NCBI GenBank assembly: GCA_028820215.1
Contig: JAPPKD010000014.1
Span: 1-22,776, forward strand
Length of the DNA stretch: 22,776 nt
Source of the DNA: Spirochaetaceae bacterium
GTDB taxonomy: Bacteria > Spirochaetota > Spirochaetia > SZUA-6 > Bin103
Reading direction: 5' to 3'
Of this stretch, positions 8,011-14,865 are shown piece after piece. How positions within the stretch are numbered: position 1 is the stretch's first letter; each line of letters opens with the position of its first letter. Below the pieces are notes generated by a model, which saw only the letters and a program-made list of their open reading frames with translations, made no database searches and was not told the origin of the DNA. The position numbers and the translations under genes were made by a program.

Positions 8011-8802
8011 ATGAGCGTACGCGTCACCGTCTGGAACGAGTTCGTCCACGAGCACGACAACGAGTTCGTCCGCAGCATCTACCCCGACGGCATCCACGAG
8101 CAGATCGCCGGCCACCTGCGCGCGCAGGAAGGGCTGGAGGTGCGCACCGCCACCCTCGACCAGCCCGACCACGGGCTCACGGAAGAAGTGCTGGATGCCA
8201 CCGACGTGCTCATCTGGTGGGGGCACGCCGCCCACGCCAAGGTGCGCGACGACATCGTCGACCGCGTGCAGGAGCGAGTCCTGCGCGGCATGGGGCTGAT
8301 CGTCCTGCACTCCGGCCACTACTCGAAGATCTTCAAGCGCCTCATGGGCACCACCTGCAGCCTCACGTGGCGGGAGGCGGCCGAGCGCGAACGGCTGTGG
8401 GTCGTGAGCCCGAACCACCCGATCACGCGCGGCTGCGGGCGCTTCATCGAGATCCCCAACGCGGAGATGTACGGCGAGTTCTTCGACATCCCCGATCCGG
8501 ACGAGCTGTTGTTCGTGAGCTGGTTCGAGGGAGGCGAGGTGTTCCGCAGCGGCGCGGTCTGGCACCGCGGCCAGGGCCGCGTCTTCTACTTCCGGCCGGG
8601 CCACGAGACGTTTCCCATCTTCCATCACCCGGGCGTGCTGCACGTCCTGACCAACGGCGTGCGCTGGTGCGCCTTCTCCGGCAATGACCAGATGGTGACG
8701 ATCGTCGGCACGCCCAACGAGAAGGAGCCGTTCGAGGAGCTCTCCCCCAAGGACTACGTCATGGGCGAGCTCGAGCACCCGGCGGAGTCCGGCGCGAGGT
8801 AG
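8011..8802 (+). CDS. ThuA-like domain protein (trehalose utilization family)
   Basis: The 263-residue protein matches the ThuA-like family, which has a glutamine amidotransferase-like fold and is found in disaccharide utilisation operons. Characteristic stretches are the N-terminal [10 protein letters not shown], then [10 protein letters not shown] (about 66-75), [18 protein letters not shown] (about 96-113), and the C-terminal [19 protein letters not shown] (about 190-208) ending in an NGVRWC motif. In Sinorhizobium, ThuA takes part in turning trehalose-type disaccharides into 3-keto forms, but the family is broad and no ThuB-like oxidoreductase is adjacent here. An excellent ribosome binding site (AGGAGGA, 7994-8000) lies inside the end of the PhyH gene. 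It is the last gene of the sulfatase-PhyH-ThuA cluster. Confidence 0.92.
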   Translation: MSVRVTVWNEFVHEHDNEFVRSIYPDGIHEQIAGHLRAQEGLEVRTATLDQPDHGLTEEVLDATDVLIWWGHAAHAKVRDDIVDRVQERVLRGMGLIVLHSGHYSKIFKRLMGTTCSLTWREAAERERLWVVSPNHPITRGCGRFIEIPNAEMYGEFFDIPDPDELLFVSWFEGGEVFRSGAVWHRGQGRVFYFRPGHETFPIFHHPGVLHVLTNGVRWCAFSGNDQMVTIVGTPNEKEPFEELSPKDYVMGELEHPAESGAR

Positions 8803-9072
8803 CCTCACCGTGTCGGACACGCTGTGGACTCACGGCATCCGACGGCGACGAGCTGCAGGCGCCGGGCCGAATCGGCCTGGCTGTGCTACGGCAATGACAT
8901 ACTGCCCATTCTGTTGACGATTACTTGCAAGTGATGGTGTAGTCTCGTCGGACGGTCTGGGATCGTGACCGAGGGTTGCCGCAGGTCGCGTCGAGCGTCG
9001 CCCGGAGGCACCCGGCGGTGACGTCCCGGAGAAGCAGCCCGCATTACGCCTCCCTTGCCGGAGGAGAAGAGA
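8803..9072. other. Intergenic region and 5' leader
   Basis: These 270 bases separate the ThuA-like gene from the PLP decarboxylase and carry no gene. Near the left end, GTGTC-G-GACAC (8810-8820) is a short palindrome without a following T-run, so it is at best a weak terminator. The promoter and operator at 8914-8943 are described separately. From the expected transcription start near 8950 to the ATG at 9073 there is a GC-rich leader of about 120 bases in which I do not recognise a riboswitch. Confidence 0.5.
8914..8943 (+). promoter_or_regulatory. Sigma-70-like promoter with a palindromic operator in its spacer
   Basis: TTGACG (8914-8919, five of six to the consensus -35) and TGTAGT (8938-8943, four of six to the -10) are 18 bases apart. 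The spacer is filled by the near-perfect palindrome ATTACTTGCAAGTGAT (8920-8935). Its core ACTTGCAAGT is exact, and only one base pair of the 16-mer breaks the symmetry. A dimeric regulator bound here would block RNA polymerase directly, so repression is the simplest reading. It drives the PLP decarboxylase at 9073. Confidence 0.6.
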
Positions 9073-10560
9073 ATGAGTCGTGATATCGGAGGAGCCGAGG
9101 CGCCGTTCGCCGACACCGGCGACGAGGTCCGAGATGACCTGACTATGGCCCCCGAAGTGATGCTCGACCTGGCACGCAAGACGGCGGAGCTTCTGGTGGA
9201 ACGCATCGAGGGCCTGCCCGGGGAGCGCGCCTGGGACGGGGAGTTCAAGGAGGCACTCGACCACCAGTTGATGGCCGAACCCCCTGAGCAGGGCCGGCCG
9301 CCGATGGAGGTGATCGAGCAGGCGGCGCGCGGGATTCTCCCGTTCGCGACGCGGTTGGATCACCCGCGGTGCTTCGGGTTCGTCCCCTCGTCGCCCACCT
9401 GGCCCGGCGTGTTGGCCGATTTCATGGCCGCCGCGCATCATATCAACGCTTGCACCTGGCTGGTCGCGAGCGGTCCGACCCAGGTCGAGCTGGTGGTGAT
9501 CGATTGGTTTCGCCGCTGGATCGGCTACCCGGAGAGCGCGGGCGGTCTGTTGACGAGCGGGGGTTCGGCGGCCAGCGTCGACGCCTTCGTGGCGGCGCGC
9601 GAAGCGGCCGGCCACCCCGAGCGGGCGACCGTGTACATGAGCGACCAGAGCCATAGTGCGCATGTGCGAGCAGCCAGGATCATCGGCGTCCGACCGGATC
9701 GCATCCGGCTGCTGCCGAGCGACAAGCAGTTCCGCCTGGACATGGGACTGCTGGCGCGCGCCGTGGCCGACGACCGCGCCGCGGGGCTCGACCCGATCGC
9801 GATATGCGCCAACGCCGGAGCGAGCAGCACGGGAGCCATCGATCCGCTGCCCGCGGTGGCGGACTACTGCGAGTCGGAAGGCATCTGGCTGCACGTCGAC
9901 GCCACGTACGGCGGCTTCGCGGCGGTGACCGAGCGGGGCAAGCGGCTCCTCGGCGGGATCGAGCGGGCCGACTCGGTCGGGCTCGACCCGCACAAGTGGC
10001 TGTTCCAACCGTACGAGGTGGGCGGCTTGCTCGTGAAGGACGCCGGCACGCTCGAGCATGCGTTCGAGGTGCACCACGATGTTCTCCAGGATACGGTATG
10101 GGGAGCGAATCACCCGAACATCTCGGATCGCGGCCTGCAACTGAGCCGCTCGTTCCGCGCCCTGAAGGTATGGATGTCGATCCAGACGTTCGGGATGGCG
10201 GCATTCCGGCGCGCGGTGGAGAAGGGGATGAAGCTTGCCGTGCGCGCCGAGGGCTACGTTCGCGAAAGCCCGCTTCTGGAGATGCTGACTCCGATATCCC
10301 TGGGGATCGTGTGCTTCCGGATCAACCCGGCGGGTGCCGATCCGGACGAGGGGAACCTGGAACAGATCAACCGAAAGGTGCTCGCCCGCATGTTCTGGGA
10401 AGACCGGGCATTCCTGTCGTCAACTCTGCTCCATGGGAAGTTCGCACTCAGACTCTGCATCATCAACCACACCACGACCTGGGACGACGTTCGGGAGACC
10501 CTGGAGGCCGCCGAACGGTTCGGAATGGAGGCATCTACCGCGCAGGCGGCTCCGCAGTAG
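9073..10560 (+). CDS. Group II PLP-dependent decarboxylase (aromatic-amino-acid/glutamate decarboxylase-like)
   Basis: This 495-residue protein is a pyridoxal-phosphate enzyme of the DDC/GAD group, which removes the alpha-carboxyl group of amino acids. Visible landmarks are HPRCFGFVPSSPTWPGVLADF near residue 100, the phosphate-binding LTSGGSAASVDAF near 160, HVDATYGG with Asp276 pairing with the pyridine nitrogen, and DPHKWLFQPYEVG with Lys308 as the Schiff-base lysine. The Phe/Leu after HKW and the N-terminal helical region are typical of aromatic-amino-acid decarboxylases. The substrate cannot be fixed from sequence; members act on tryptophan, tyrosine, histidine, glutamate and others, and some are aldehyde synthases. 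The ATG at 9073 follows a strong GGAGGAG; an in-frame TTG at 9055 lies before this site and is unlikely. It has its own promoter (8914-8943) and appears to be a single-gene unit. Confidence 0.92.
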   Translation: MSRDIGGAEAPFADTGDEVRDDLTMAPEVMLDLARKTAELLVERIEGLPGERAWDGEFKEALDHQLMAEPPEQGRPPMEVIEQAARGILPFATRLDHPRCFGFVPSSPTWPGVLADFMAAAHHINACTWLVASGPTQVELVVIDWFRRWIGYPESAGGLLTSGGSAASVDAFVAAREAAGHPERATVYMSDQSHSAHVRAARIIGVRPDRIRLLPSDKQFRLDMGLLARAVADDRAAGLDPIAICANAGASSTGAIDPLPAVADYCESEGIWLHVDATYGGFAAVTERGKRLLGGIERADSVGLDPHKWLFQPYEVGGLLVKDAGTLEHAFEVHHDVLQDTVWGANHPNISDRGLQLSRSFRALKVWMSIQTFGMAAFRRAVEKGMKLAVRAEGYVRESPLLEMLTPISLGIVCFRINPAGADPDEGNLEQINRKVLARMFWEDRAFLSSTLLHGKFALRLCIINHTTTWDDVRETLEAAERFGMEASTAQAAPQ

Positions 10561-10578
10561 CCTCGATTCGGTCCTTCG

Positions 10579-10597
10579 TTGTATCATTAAGATACAA
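10579..10597. promoter_or_regulatory. Palindromic operator of the FitA-like/PIN locus
   Basis: TTGTATC-ATTAA-GATACAA is a perfect 7-base inverted repeat with a 5-base spacer, ending two bases before the antitoxin ATG. Ribbon-helix-helix antitoxins bind such palindromes and repress their own operon, so this is the likely autoregulatory site. TATCAT (10582-10587) inside it could be the -10 element, which would give a nearly leaderless mRNA; consistent with that, there is no ribosome binding site before the ATG. Confidence 0.65.
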
Positions 10598-10599
10598 GT

Positions 10600-10830
10600 A
10601 TGAATGCAGTCCACATCACTCGGATCCCGCCGGAGACCATCAGCGCCCTGAAGCGCCTGGCGCGCAGCCACCACCGGTCGCTGCAAGGCGAGCTGCGCGT
10701 CATTCTCGAGCGGGCCGCCAAGACGGCGCCGGCCGAAGGTGACGGGGCCGTGCTGCAGCTCAAGACGGTCAGGACCGGCCACACGGGACCGTGGCGCCGG
10801 GAAGAGATCTATGGCGACGACGGACGGTGA
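10600..10830 (+). CDS. FitA-like ribbon-helix-helix antitoxin
   Basis: The 76-residue protein has an N-terminal ribbon-helix-helix DNA-binding domain: a short beta strand (HITRIPP), then two helices containing ALKRLARSHHRSLQGELRVILERA (residues 17-40), a pattern typical of FitA/VapB-type antitoxins. The C-terminal part (about 41-76) is polar and should wrap around the toxin. Its partner is the PIN-domain gene that starts 20 bases before this gene's stop. The protein is expected to neutralise the toxin and, with it, to repress transcription from the palindrome at 10579-10597. The ATG at 10600 lacks a ribosome binding site, so translation may be leaderless. The family call rests on the motif pattern and on the genetic context. 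Confidence 0.85.
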   Translation: MNAVHITRIPPETISALKRLARSHHRSLQGELRVILERAAKTAPAEGDGAVLQLKTVRTGHTGPWRREEIYGDDGR

Positions 10831-11278
10831 GGTCCTGTTCGTCGATACCAACGTGCTGCTGTCAGCAACCGACGAGTCACGCCCGTCCCACCGGGACGCG
10901 TGCCGGTTGATCGCCGAATCCGGCCGGCGCGGCCTGCACCTGGCGGCAAGCGGACAGATTCTGCGCGAATACCTGGTGGTAGCGACGCGGCCGGTCCAAG
11001 CGAACGGTTTCGGCATGGACGCCACCGACGCGACCGCGAACCTGAACCAGTTCCTTCGCCACGTTCACCTGTACGACGAAACCGATGCGGTGGCGCGGCG
11101 TCTGCGCGACCTGGGTGTCACATGCGGTCTGAGTGGCAAGCGGTTCCATGACGCCAACATCGCGGCGACCATGGCGACTCACGGGATCCGTACCCTGGTG
11201 ACCGAGGATCAGGCCGACTTCGCAGCGTTTGATGAGATCGAGCCCGTTACGATCGCCGACCTCGCAGCCCGAACGTAG
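10811..11278 (+). CDS. PIN-domain toxin (VapC/FitB-like ribonuclease)
   Basis: This 155-residue protein is a PIN-domain RNase, the toxin of a type II system. The acidic metal site is complete: Asp12 in FVDTNVLL, Glu53 in ILREYL, Asp114 in RFHDANIAAT and Asp133 in VTEDQADF. PIN toxins use Mg2+ to cut specific RNAs, often tRNA or rRNA, and so slow growth. The start chosen is the ATG at 10811, because the translation becomes family-like there (MATTDGEVLFVDTNVLL). It overlaps the antitoxin by 20 bases, as usual in such pairs, and the GAAGAG just upstream is a weak ribosome binding site. The gene converges on the MFS gene with an 11-base gap. The RNA target cannot be predicted. Confidence 0.92.
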   Translation: MATTDGEVLFVDTNVLLSATDESRPSHRDACRLIAESGRRGLHLAASGQILREYLVVATRPVQANGFGMDATDATANLNQFLRHVHLYDETDAVARRLRDLGVTCGLSGKRFHDANIAATMATHGIRTLVTEDQADFAAFDEIEPVTIADLAART

Positions 11279-11289
11279 GGGGCGGATCG

Positions 11290-12594
11290 TCATCCGTCGC
11301 CGCCGGGCCGCGTAGTCCGCGGCGGGCGGGCGCTCAGGATCAGCGCTGCTGCGACGACAGCGAGCGCGCTCACCAGCAGCCACGAGCCCCGGTAATTCCC
11401 GGAGGCATCGCGCAGGGCGCCGGCGAGCGGGGCGCCCAGGCCGCTGGCCAGGAAGATGAACGGCAGCACCACGCCGCGGATGGTGCCGACGAACTGCCAC
11501 CCGTAGTACTGCGCCCAGATCACTCCCTGGACGACCATGTACGTGCCGACCCCGCAGCCGAACGTCACCGTCGACGCGAACAGCAAGGGTGTCCAGGGCC
11601 CGGCCGCCCATAGCTGCGCCGCCGCCATGAGCGCGACCCCCACGCAGAACGACAGGCACGAGACCAGTCCCACCTTCCGGGCGTCCAGGCGCTCCACCAC
11701 GAAGCCGGCCACCAGCGCCATGACGGTCGCCACGCCGGCGTCCATGGCGAACGCCAGCGACACGGTCGTCGGGTGAAAGCCCAGCTCGATCCAGTGCGGA
11801 ATGCGGTGCACGCTGGCCGCGCCCAGCAGGAACCCCAGGATCGCGAACGCGGCGCTGAGCTTCCACAGGGTGGCGGTGCGGATCGCCGCGCGCAGCGTCC
11901 ACTGGACCGATTCGGATGAATCGTGAGGGCCCGTTGCGAAGGCGCGGTCGGCATGGGCTCGTCCGGTCCGTAACGGATGCCCCCCGTCGGGCTCCAGACC
12001 CATGTCGCTCGGCTGGCGGCGAAGCAGCAGCACCAGCGGCACGGTCGCGGCCGACAGCCACGCCAGGGTCACCCAGGCCGATCGCCAGCCGTGGTTGCTG
12101 ATGAGCACCTGGGTCAGGGACACGAACAGCGCGCCGCCCACGCCCAGGCCGAGTTGCACGATGCCGGTGGCGCGCCCGCGCAGCCGGATGAACCACTTGG
12201 ACACCGGCACCGTGGCGATCAGCGCGCCGCCGGCCGGTGCCGTCCAGCCGGTGATGCCCAGGCCCAGGAGCACGCCGAACAGCACCGCGGGCGACTCCGC
12301 GCGGGCCAGCAGCAAGAGTCCGCCGGTGGCGACGACGATCGCCAGCAGCATCGGCCCGCGCGGTCCGTGGCGGTCCAGCCAGCGGCCGATCAGGATGCCG
12401 CTCAGGCCGCTGGCCCACAGGCGCATGGTCTGCGCCCAGCCGATCGCCTGCCGTGAGAGGCCGAGCTCCTCCGCCATCGGGATGACGAAGAAGCCGAAGT
12501 TGAGCGTGCCGCTGGCCTGCCCCGCCGCGTTGAGCACGAAGAATGCGGCGACGATCACCCACCCGTAGTAGAGCGGCCTGCCTCGTACCGTCAT
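11290..12594 (-). CDS. Major facilitator superfamily transporter (12-TM, monocarboxylate/OFA-like)
   Basis: The 434-residue protein is strongly hydrophobic, with about 12 predicted membrane helices in two halves separated by a polar loop near residues 195-240. The start YYGWVIVAAFFVLNAAGQASGT and the loop between helices 2 and 3 (GRWLDRHGPRGP, matching the MFS G-x-x-x-D-R-x-G-R-R motif) resemble the monocarboxylate/oxalate-formate antiporter group. Substrates are likely small organic acids, but this cannot be fixed from sequence. The ATG at 12594 overlaps the stop of the DUF3368 PIN gene as ATGA and has no ribosome binding site of its own, so translation probably depends on the upstream toxin gene. 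That makes the transporter the third gene of a toxin-antitoxin operon, an unusual placement. Confidence 0.93.
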   Translation of the reverse strand: MTVRGRPLYYGWVIVAAFFVLNAAGQASGTLNFGFFVIPMAEELGLSRQAIGWAQTMRLWASGLSGILIGRWLDRHGPRGPMLLAIVVATGGLLLLARAESPAVLFGVLLGLGITGWTAPAGGALIATVPVSKWFIRLRGRATGIVQLGLGVGGALFVSLTQVLISNHGWRSAWVTLAWLSAATVPLVLLLRRQPSDMGLEPDGGHPLRTGRAHADRAFATGPHDSSESVQWTLRAAIRTATLWKLSAAFAILGFLLGAASVHRIPHWIELGFHPTTVSLAFAMDAGVATVMALVAGFVVERLDARKVGLVSCLSFCVGVALMAAAQLWAAGPWTPLLFASTVTFGCGVGTYMVVQGVIWAQYYGWQFVGTIRGVVLPFIFLASGLGAPLAGALRDASGNYRGSWLLVSALAVVAAALILSARPPRTTRPGGDG

Positions 12595-13082
12595 GTCGTT
12601 TCGATTTCGCGAATCACCGCCGCATACAGCTCGACCCCGATGCGGAAGCCGTGAGAGCCCACGAGGTCGTCGATCAGCCGGCGCACCTCTGCCCGGTCCA
12701 CCAGTCTCCGCCGCAGCGCCAGCAGCAGTACGCCGAGCGTGCCGAGCGCTCGAACGCCTTCGACCGTAGCCAGTCGACGAACGGTCCGATCGTCAGTCAG
12801 CAACAGATCCGCCTTGAGTCGGACGGCCAGGGTCATCGCCGCATTGTCGGCACGGCTCATGCCCGCGACAAAATCACGGGGGCTGTCGACCCGTTCCACG
12901 CGTGCCGCCGCGAGGAACCGATGCAATTCAACGGACTCGGCGCGGTCGAGCGGAGGCGCCAGCACTTCTTCACGAATCTGCTGCGGGACGACGACGTCGT
13001 CTCCCAGGACACGGCGAATCACGGCAAGCTGCCGTATCTTCCCCAGAAATGTCAGCGGAGAGGCATCGGCGACGACCGTCAC
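12591..13082 (-). CDS. DUF3368 PIN-domain protein, putative toxin
   Basis: This 163-residue protein matches DUF3368, a PIN-domain family usually paired with a UPF0175 antitoxin. Features seen are VVADASPLTFL with Asp6 and Ser8, VPQQIREEVL with Glu39, SRADNAAMTLA with Asp79 (families normally show R-G-E-A-E-A here), and LLLTDDRTVRRLA with Asp97-Asp98, followed by the TLGVLLLALRRRLV and ELYAAVIREIE segments typical of the family. It should act as an RNase toxin. The start is a GTG at 13082 that overlaps the antitoxin stop as GTGA, and its own stop overlaps the MFS start as ATGA. The acidic site is largely kept, so it may be active, although the third position is Asp rather than Glu. Confidence 0.88.
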   Translation of the reverse strand: MTVVADASPLTFLGKIRQLAVIRRVLGDDVVVPQQIREEVLAPPLDRAESVELHRFLAAARVERVDSPRDFVAGMSRADNAAMTLAVRLKADLLLTDDRTVRRLATVEGVRALGTLGVLLLALRRRLVDRAEVRRLIDDLVGSHGFRIGVELYAAVIREIETT

Positions 13083-13378
13083 AGCGGCTGCAGGTCTGCG
13101 GCCAGGTCTTCCGGACCGTAATTCAACTCCAAGTCCTGATCGCGTAACCTGAGAATCAGGTCACGGAGGCTCAAGCCCGCGATCTCGGCGGCGCGCGAGA
13201 GCGTCACTTCCCCACGTCGGTACGCATCGCACGCACATTCGAGCAGGAGCGCGCTGGCGCCTCGCCTGACCGCCCACCGCAACAGGGTGGAGCGGTCGAC
13301 CCCCATGGCCTGCGCGGTGCTCTCCAACCGAGACACCTCGGACTCCGGCAGTCGCAACGACACGGTTACCGTCCCCAC
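13079..13378 (-). CDS. UPF0175-like antitoxin
   Basis: The 99-residue protein begins with a ribbon-helix-helix-like strand and helices (TVTVSLRLPESEVSRLESTA, then STLLRWAVRRGASALLLE). It continues with a UPF0175 core, YRRGEVTLSRAAEIAGLSLRDLI (about residues 57-79), ending in LNYGPEDLAADL, a typical C-terminal motif of this family. UPF0175 proteins are commonly the antitoxins of DUF3368 PIN toxins, exactly the gene that follows with a GTGA overlap. The start is the GTG at 13378; the only in-frame alternatives are far upstream and give no family match. No clear ribosome binding site precedes it. The palindromic DNA at 13379-13403 directly abuts the start and is the likely autoregulatory site. 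Confidence 0.85.
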   Translation of the reverse strand: MGTVTVSLRLPESEVSRLESTAQAMGVDRSTLLRWAVRRGASALLLECACDAYRRGEVTLSRAAEIAGLSLRDLILRLRDQDLELNYGPEDLAADLQPL

Positions 13379-13403
13379 GTATACAACTCTACATGATGTA
13401 TGC
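13379..13403. promoter_or_regulatory. Palindromic operator before the UPF0175/DUF3368/MFS operon
   Basis: This AT-rich stretch in a GC-rich setting contains an exact 11-base palindrome, TACAT-G-ATGTA (13390-13400), and an outer imperfect repeat GTATACA (13379-13385) with TGTATGC (13397-13403), six of seven bases matching. It sits immediately before the antitoxin GTG (minus strand), where an antitoxin dimer would be expected to bind and repress. No firm -35/-10 pair can be assigned. Confidence 0.5.
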
Positions 13404-13457
13404 GCCGCGTGGTGCACAGCGTCAACCGGACAAGCGGCAGAGCCCGTCGGTGCCGGA

Positions 13458-13477
13458 CGTGTGAGCCCTGTCACACG
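13458..13477. promoter_or_regulatory. Crp/Fnr-type binding site (TGTGA-N6-TCACA)
   Basis: The site is CGTGTGA-GCCCTG-TCACACG, a perfect 7-base inverted repeat with a 6-base spacer. It contains the exact Escherichia coli Crp consensus half-sites TGTGA and TCACA at the correct spacing. It lies in the gap between the minus-strand antitoxin and the plus-strand TauD-type dioxygenase, about 81 bases before the dioxygenase's TTG start. It could activate the dioxygenase or act on the divergent operon. The regulator is not in the window, and other Crp/Fnr family members can read the same site. Confidence 0.6.
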
Positions 13478-13557
13478 ATGGTAGCGCCCCGCCGGGAATG
13501 AGGGTAAGGTTTCGGAGGGTTCATGGGTACGGTACCACCGTTGCAAAGGAGCCGGCG

Positions 13558-14802
13558 TTGAGCGCGGCGACCGAACGGCTCGGCGGCGGCCCGATGGAAC
13601 CGGTGCGGTTCGACCGGGAGTTGCGCCGACTGTTTGGGCCGCAGGCGCGCAGCGAGGGGCCGCTGGCCGCCAGCGGCGCGGGGCGACGTTTGCTCGGTGT
13701 CGACCTGCGGCGGCTCGATGCCGATCAGGTGGCCCTGCTTCTGGATGCACTGAGCCAGTTCCGCATCGTGTGCATTCCCGGTCAGGATCTGGATTCCTTT
13801 TCGCTGGCCGACTTCGAGCGCTTCGCCAACCACTGGGGGGCGCCGGTTCCGCATCCCACCAACTTCCTGCGCGGGGGCAAGCCCGCCCAGTCCGACGGAG
13901 CCTCCGACGGCCCGGTCGAGACCGTGCCGTTCGCCCAGCGACGCGCGGCGTCGGTGAACGCGGCGTTCCCCGGTCGCCTGCAATGCCTCCCGCACGAGTC
14001 GCCGGCGGTTCTGGTGGTGGCCAACTTCCGGGGCGGCGCCGAGCGCCGGGGGAGCGTCACCACGAGCGTGGGCGGCTCCTGGCATACCGACATCGAGTAC
14101 GAGCCGCTGCCGATCTACGTGTCGATGTTCCTCGTCCATCACATGCCGGTGCGGCGTGATGCGCCCGGCGGCACGTGGATGCAGCGTCCCGAAACTGGCG
14201 AGGGGCTGGCAAGCCGCTACTTCGAAGGCTCCGACCCGGAGCTGATGCGGCTGCGCACGGCGCTCCCATTGAACGGCGAGACCGCGTTTGCGGACACCGC
14301 CGCGGCCTTCGCCGCGCTGCCGCCGGAGCGGCAGGAGCTGCTGGCGCGAACGCGGGTACGACGCCGGCTGAACGAAGGCGACGACGGCTGGCTGGCGCCG
14401 TTGGTGCGCACCAACCCGCGCTCCGGTATCAAGTCGCTGCACAGCCCGATCTGGGCTTCGCGGCCGCGCATACGCCCGCCTGTCGAAGTCGACGGGCTGT
14501 CCCCCGAGGAGTCGCGCACCTTTCTCGATAAGTTGGAGGCGCACGTGCTGCAACCGCGGTTTCGCTACGACCACCTGCACGTGCCGGGCGACGTGACGCT
14601 GTGGGACAACTACATGACGCTGCACAACGTCCCGCGGCTCAAGGAGAACATCGACTCGATCGACGACGCGCGCCTGCTCTATCGCCTGAGCTGCAAGGGC
14701 AAACCGGCGTTGACCCTGCCTCGCAACGACCCGCCCGAGTGGCTGGCTGCACACGTCACCGCCGGATACTGCACCCCGGCGGCGATCATCGACGGGGATT
14801 GA
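13558..14802 (+). CDS. TauD/TfdA-family Fe(II)/2-oxoglutarate dioxygenase
   Basis: This roughly 414-residue protein resembles TauD/TfdA dioxygenases. The iron triad is visible as WHTDIEYEP (His176, Asp178) and LWDNYMTLHN (His356). RLLYRLS supplies Arg376, which in the family binds 2-oxoglutarate. The early segment LLDALSQFRIVCIPGQDL (about 61-78) matches the family's beta-strand and the active-site opening. It is about 130 residues longer than TauD, with inserts before the HTD motif and near 230-300. Known members cleave taurine, alkyl sulfates or phenoxyacids by hydroxylation; the substrate here is unknown. I chose the TTG at 13558 because AAAGGAG (13545-13551) lies six bases before it. An upstream ATG at 13498 and a downstream ATG at 13594 are alternatives. 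A Crp-type site lies upstream and a sugar kinase follows. Confidence 0.88.
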   Translation: MSAATERLGGGPMEPVRFDRELRRLFGPQARSEGPLAASGAGRRLLGVDLRRLDADQVALLLDALSQFRIVCIPGQDLDSFSLADFERFANHWGAPVPHPTNFLRGGKPAQSDGASDGPVETVPFAQRRAASVNAAFPGRLQCLPHESPAVLVVANFRGGAERRGSVTTSVGGSWHTDIEYEPLPIYVSMFLVHHMPVRRDAPGGTWMQRPETGEGLASRYFEGSDPELMRLRTALPLNGETAFADTAAAFAALPPERQELLARTRVRRRLNEGDDGWLAPLVRTNPRSGIKSLHSPIWASRPRIRPPVEVDGLSPEESRTFLDKLEAHVLQPRFRYDHLHVPGDVTLWDNYMTLHNVPRLKENIDSIDDARLLYRLSCKGKPALTLPRNDPPEWLAAHVTAGYCTPAAIIDGD

Positions 14803-14865
14803 GTCCGCGTCTCCGGCCGGGTGTTCCCCGGTCGGCGGCCAACTGCCCATTCGCGAGAGTCCACG

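Noticed and set aside
13498..13557. ATG at 13498 as the start of the TauD-type gene
   Set aside because: It has a poorer ribosome binding site than the TTG at 13558, which follows AAAGGAG by six bases, and the extra 20 residues are Arg-rich and unlike the family. It cannot be fully excluded.
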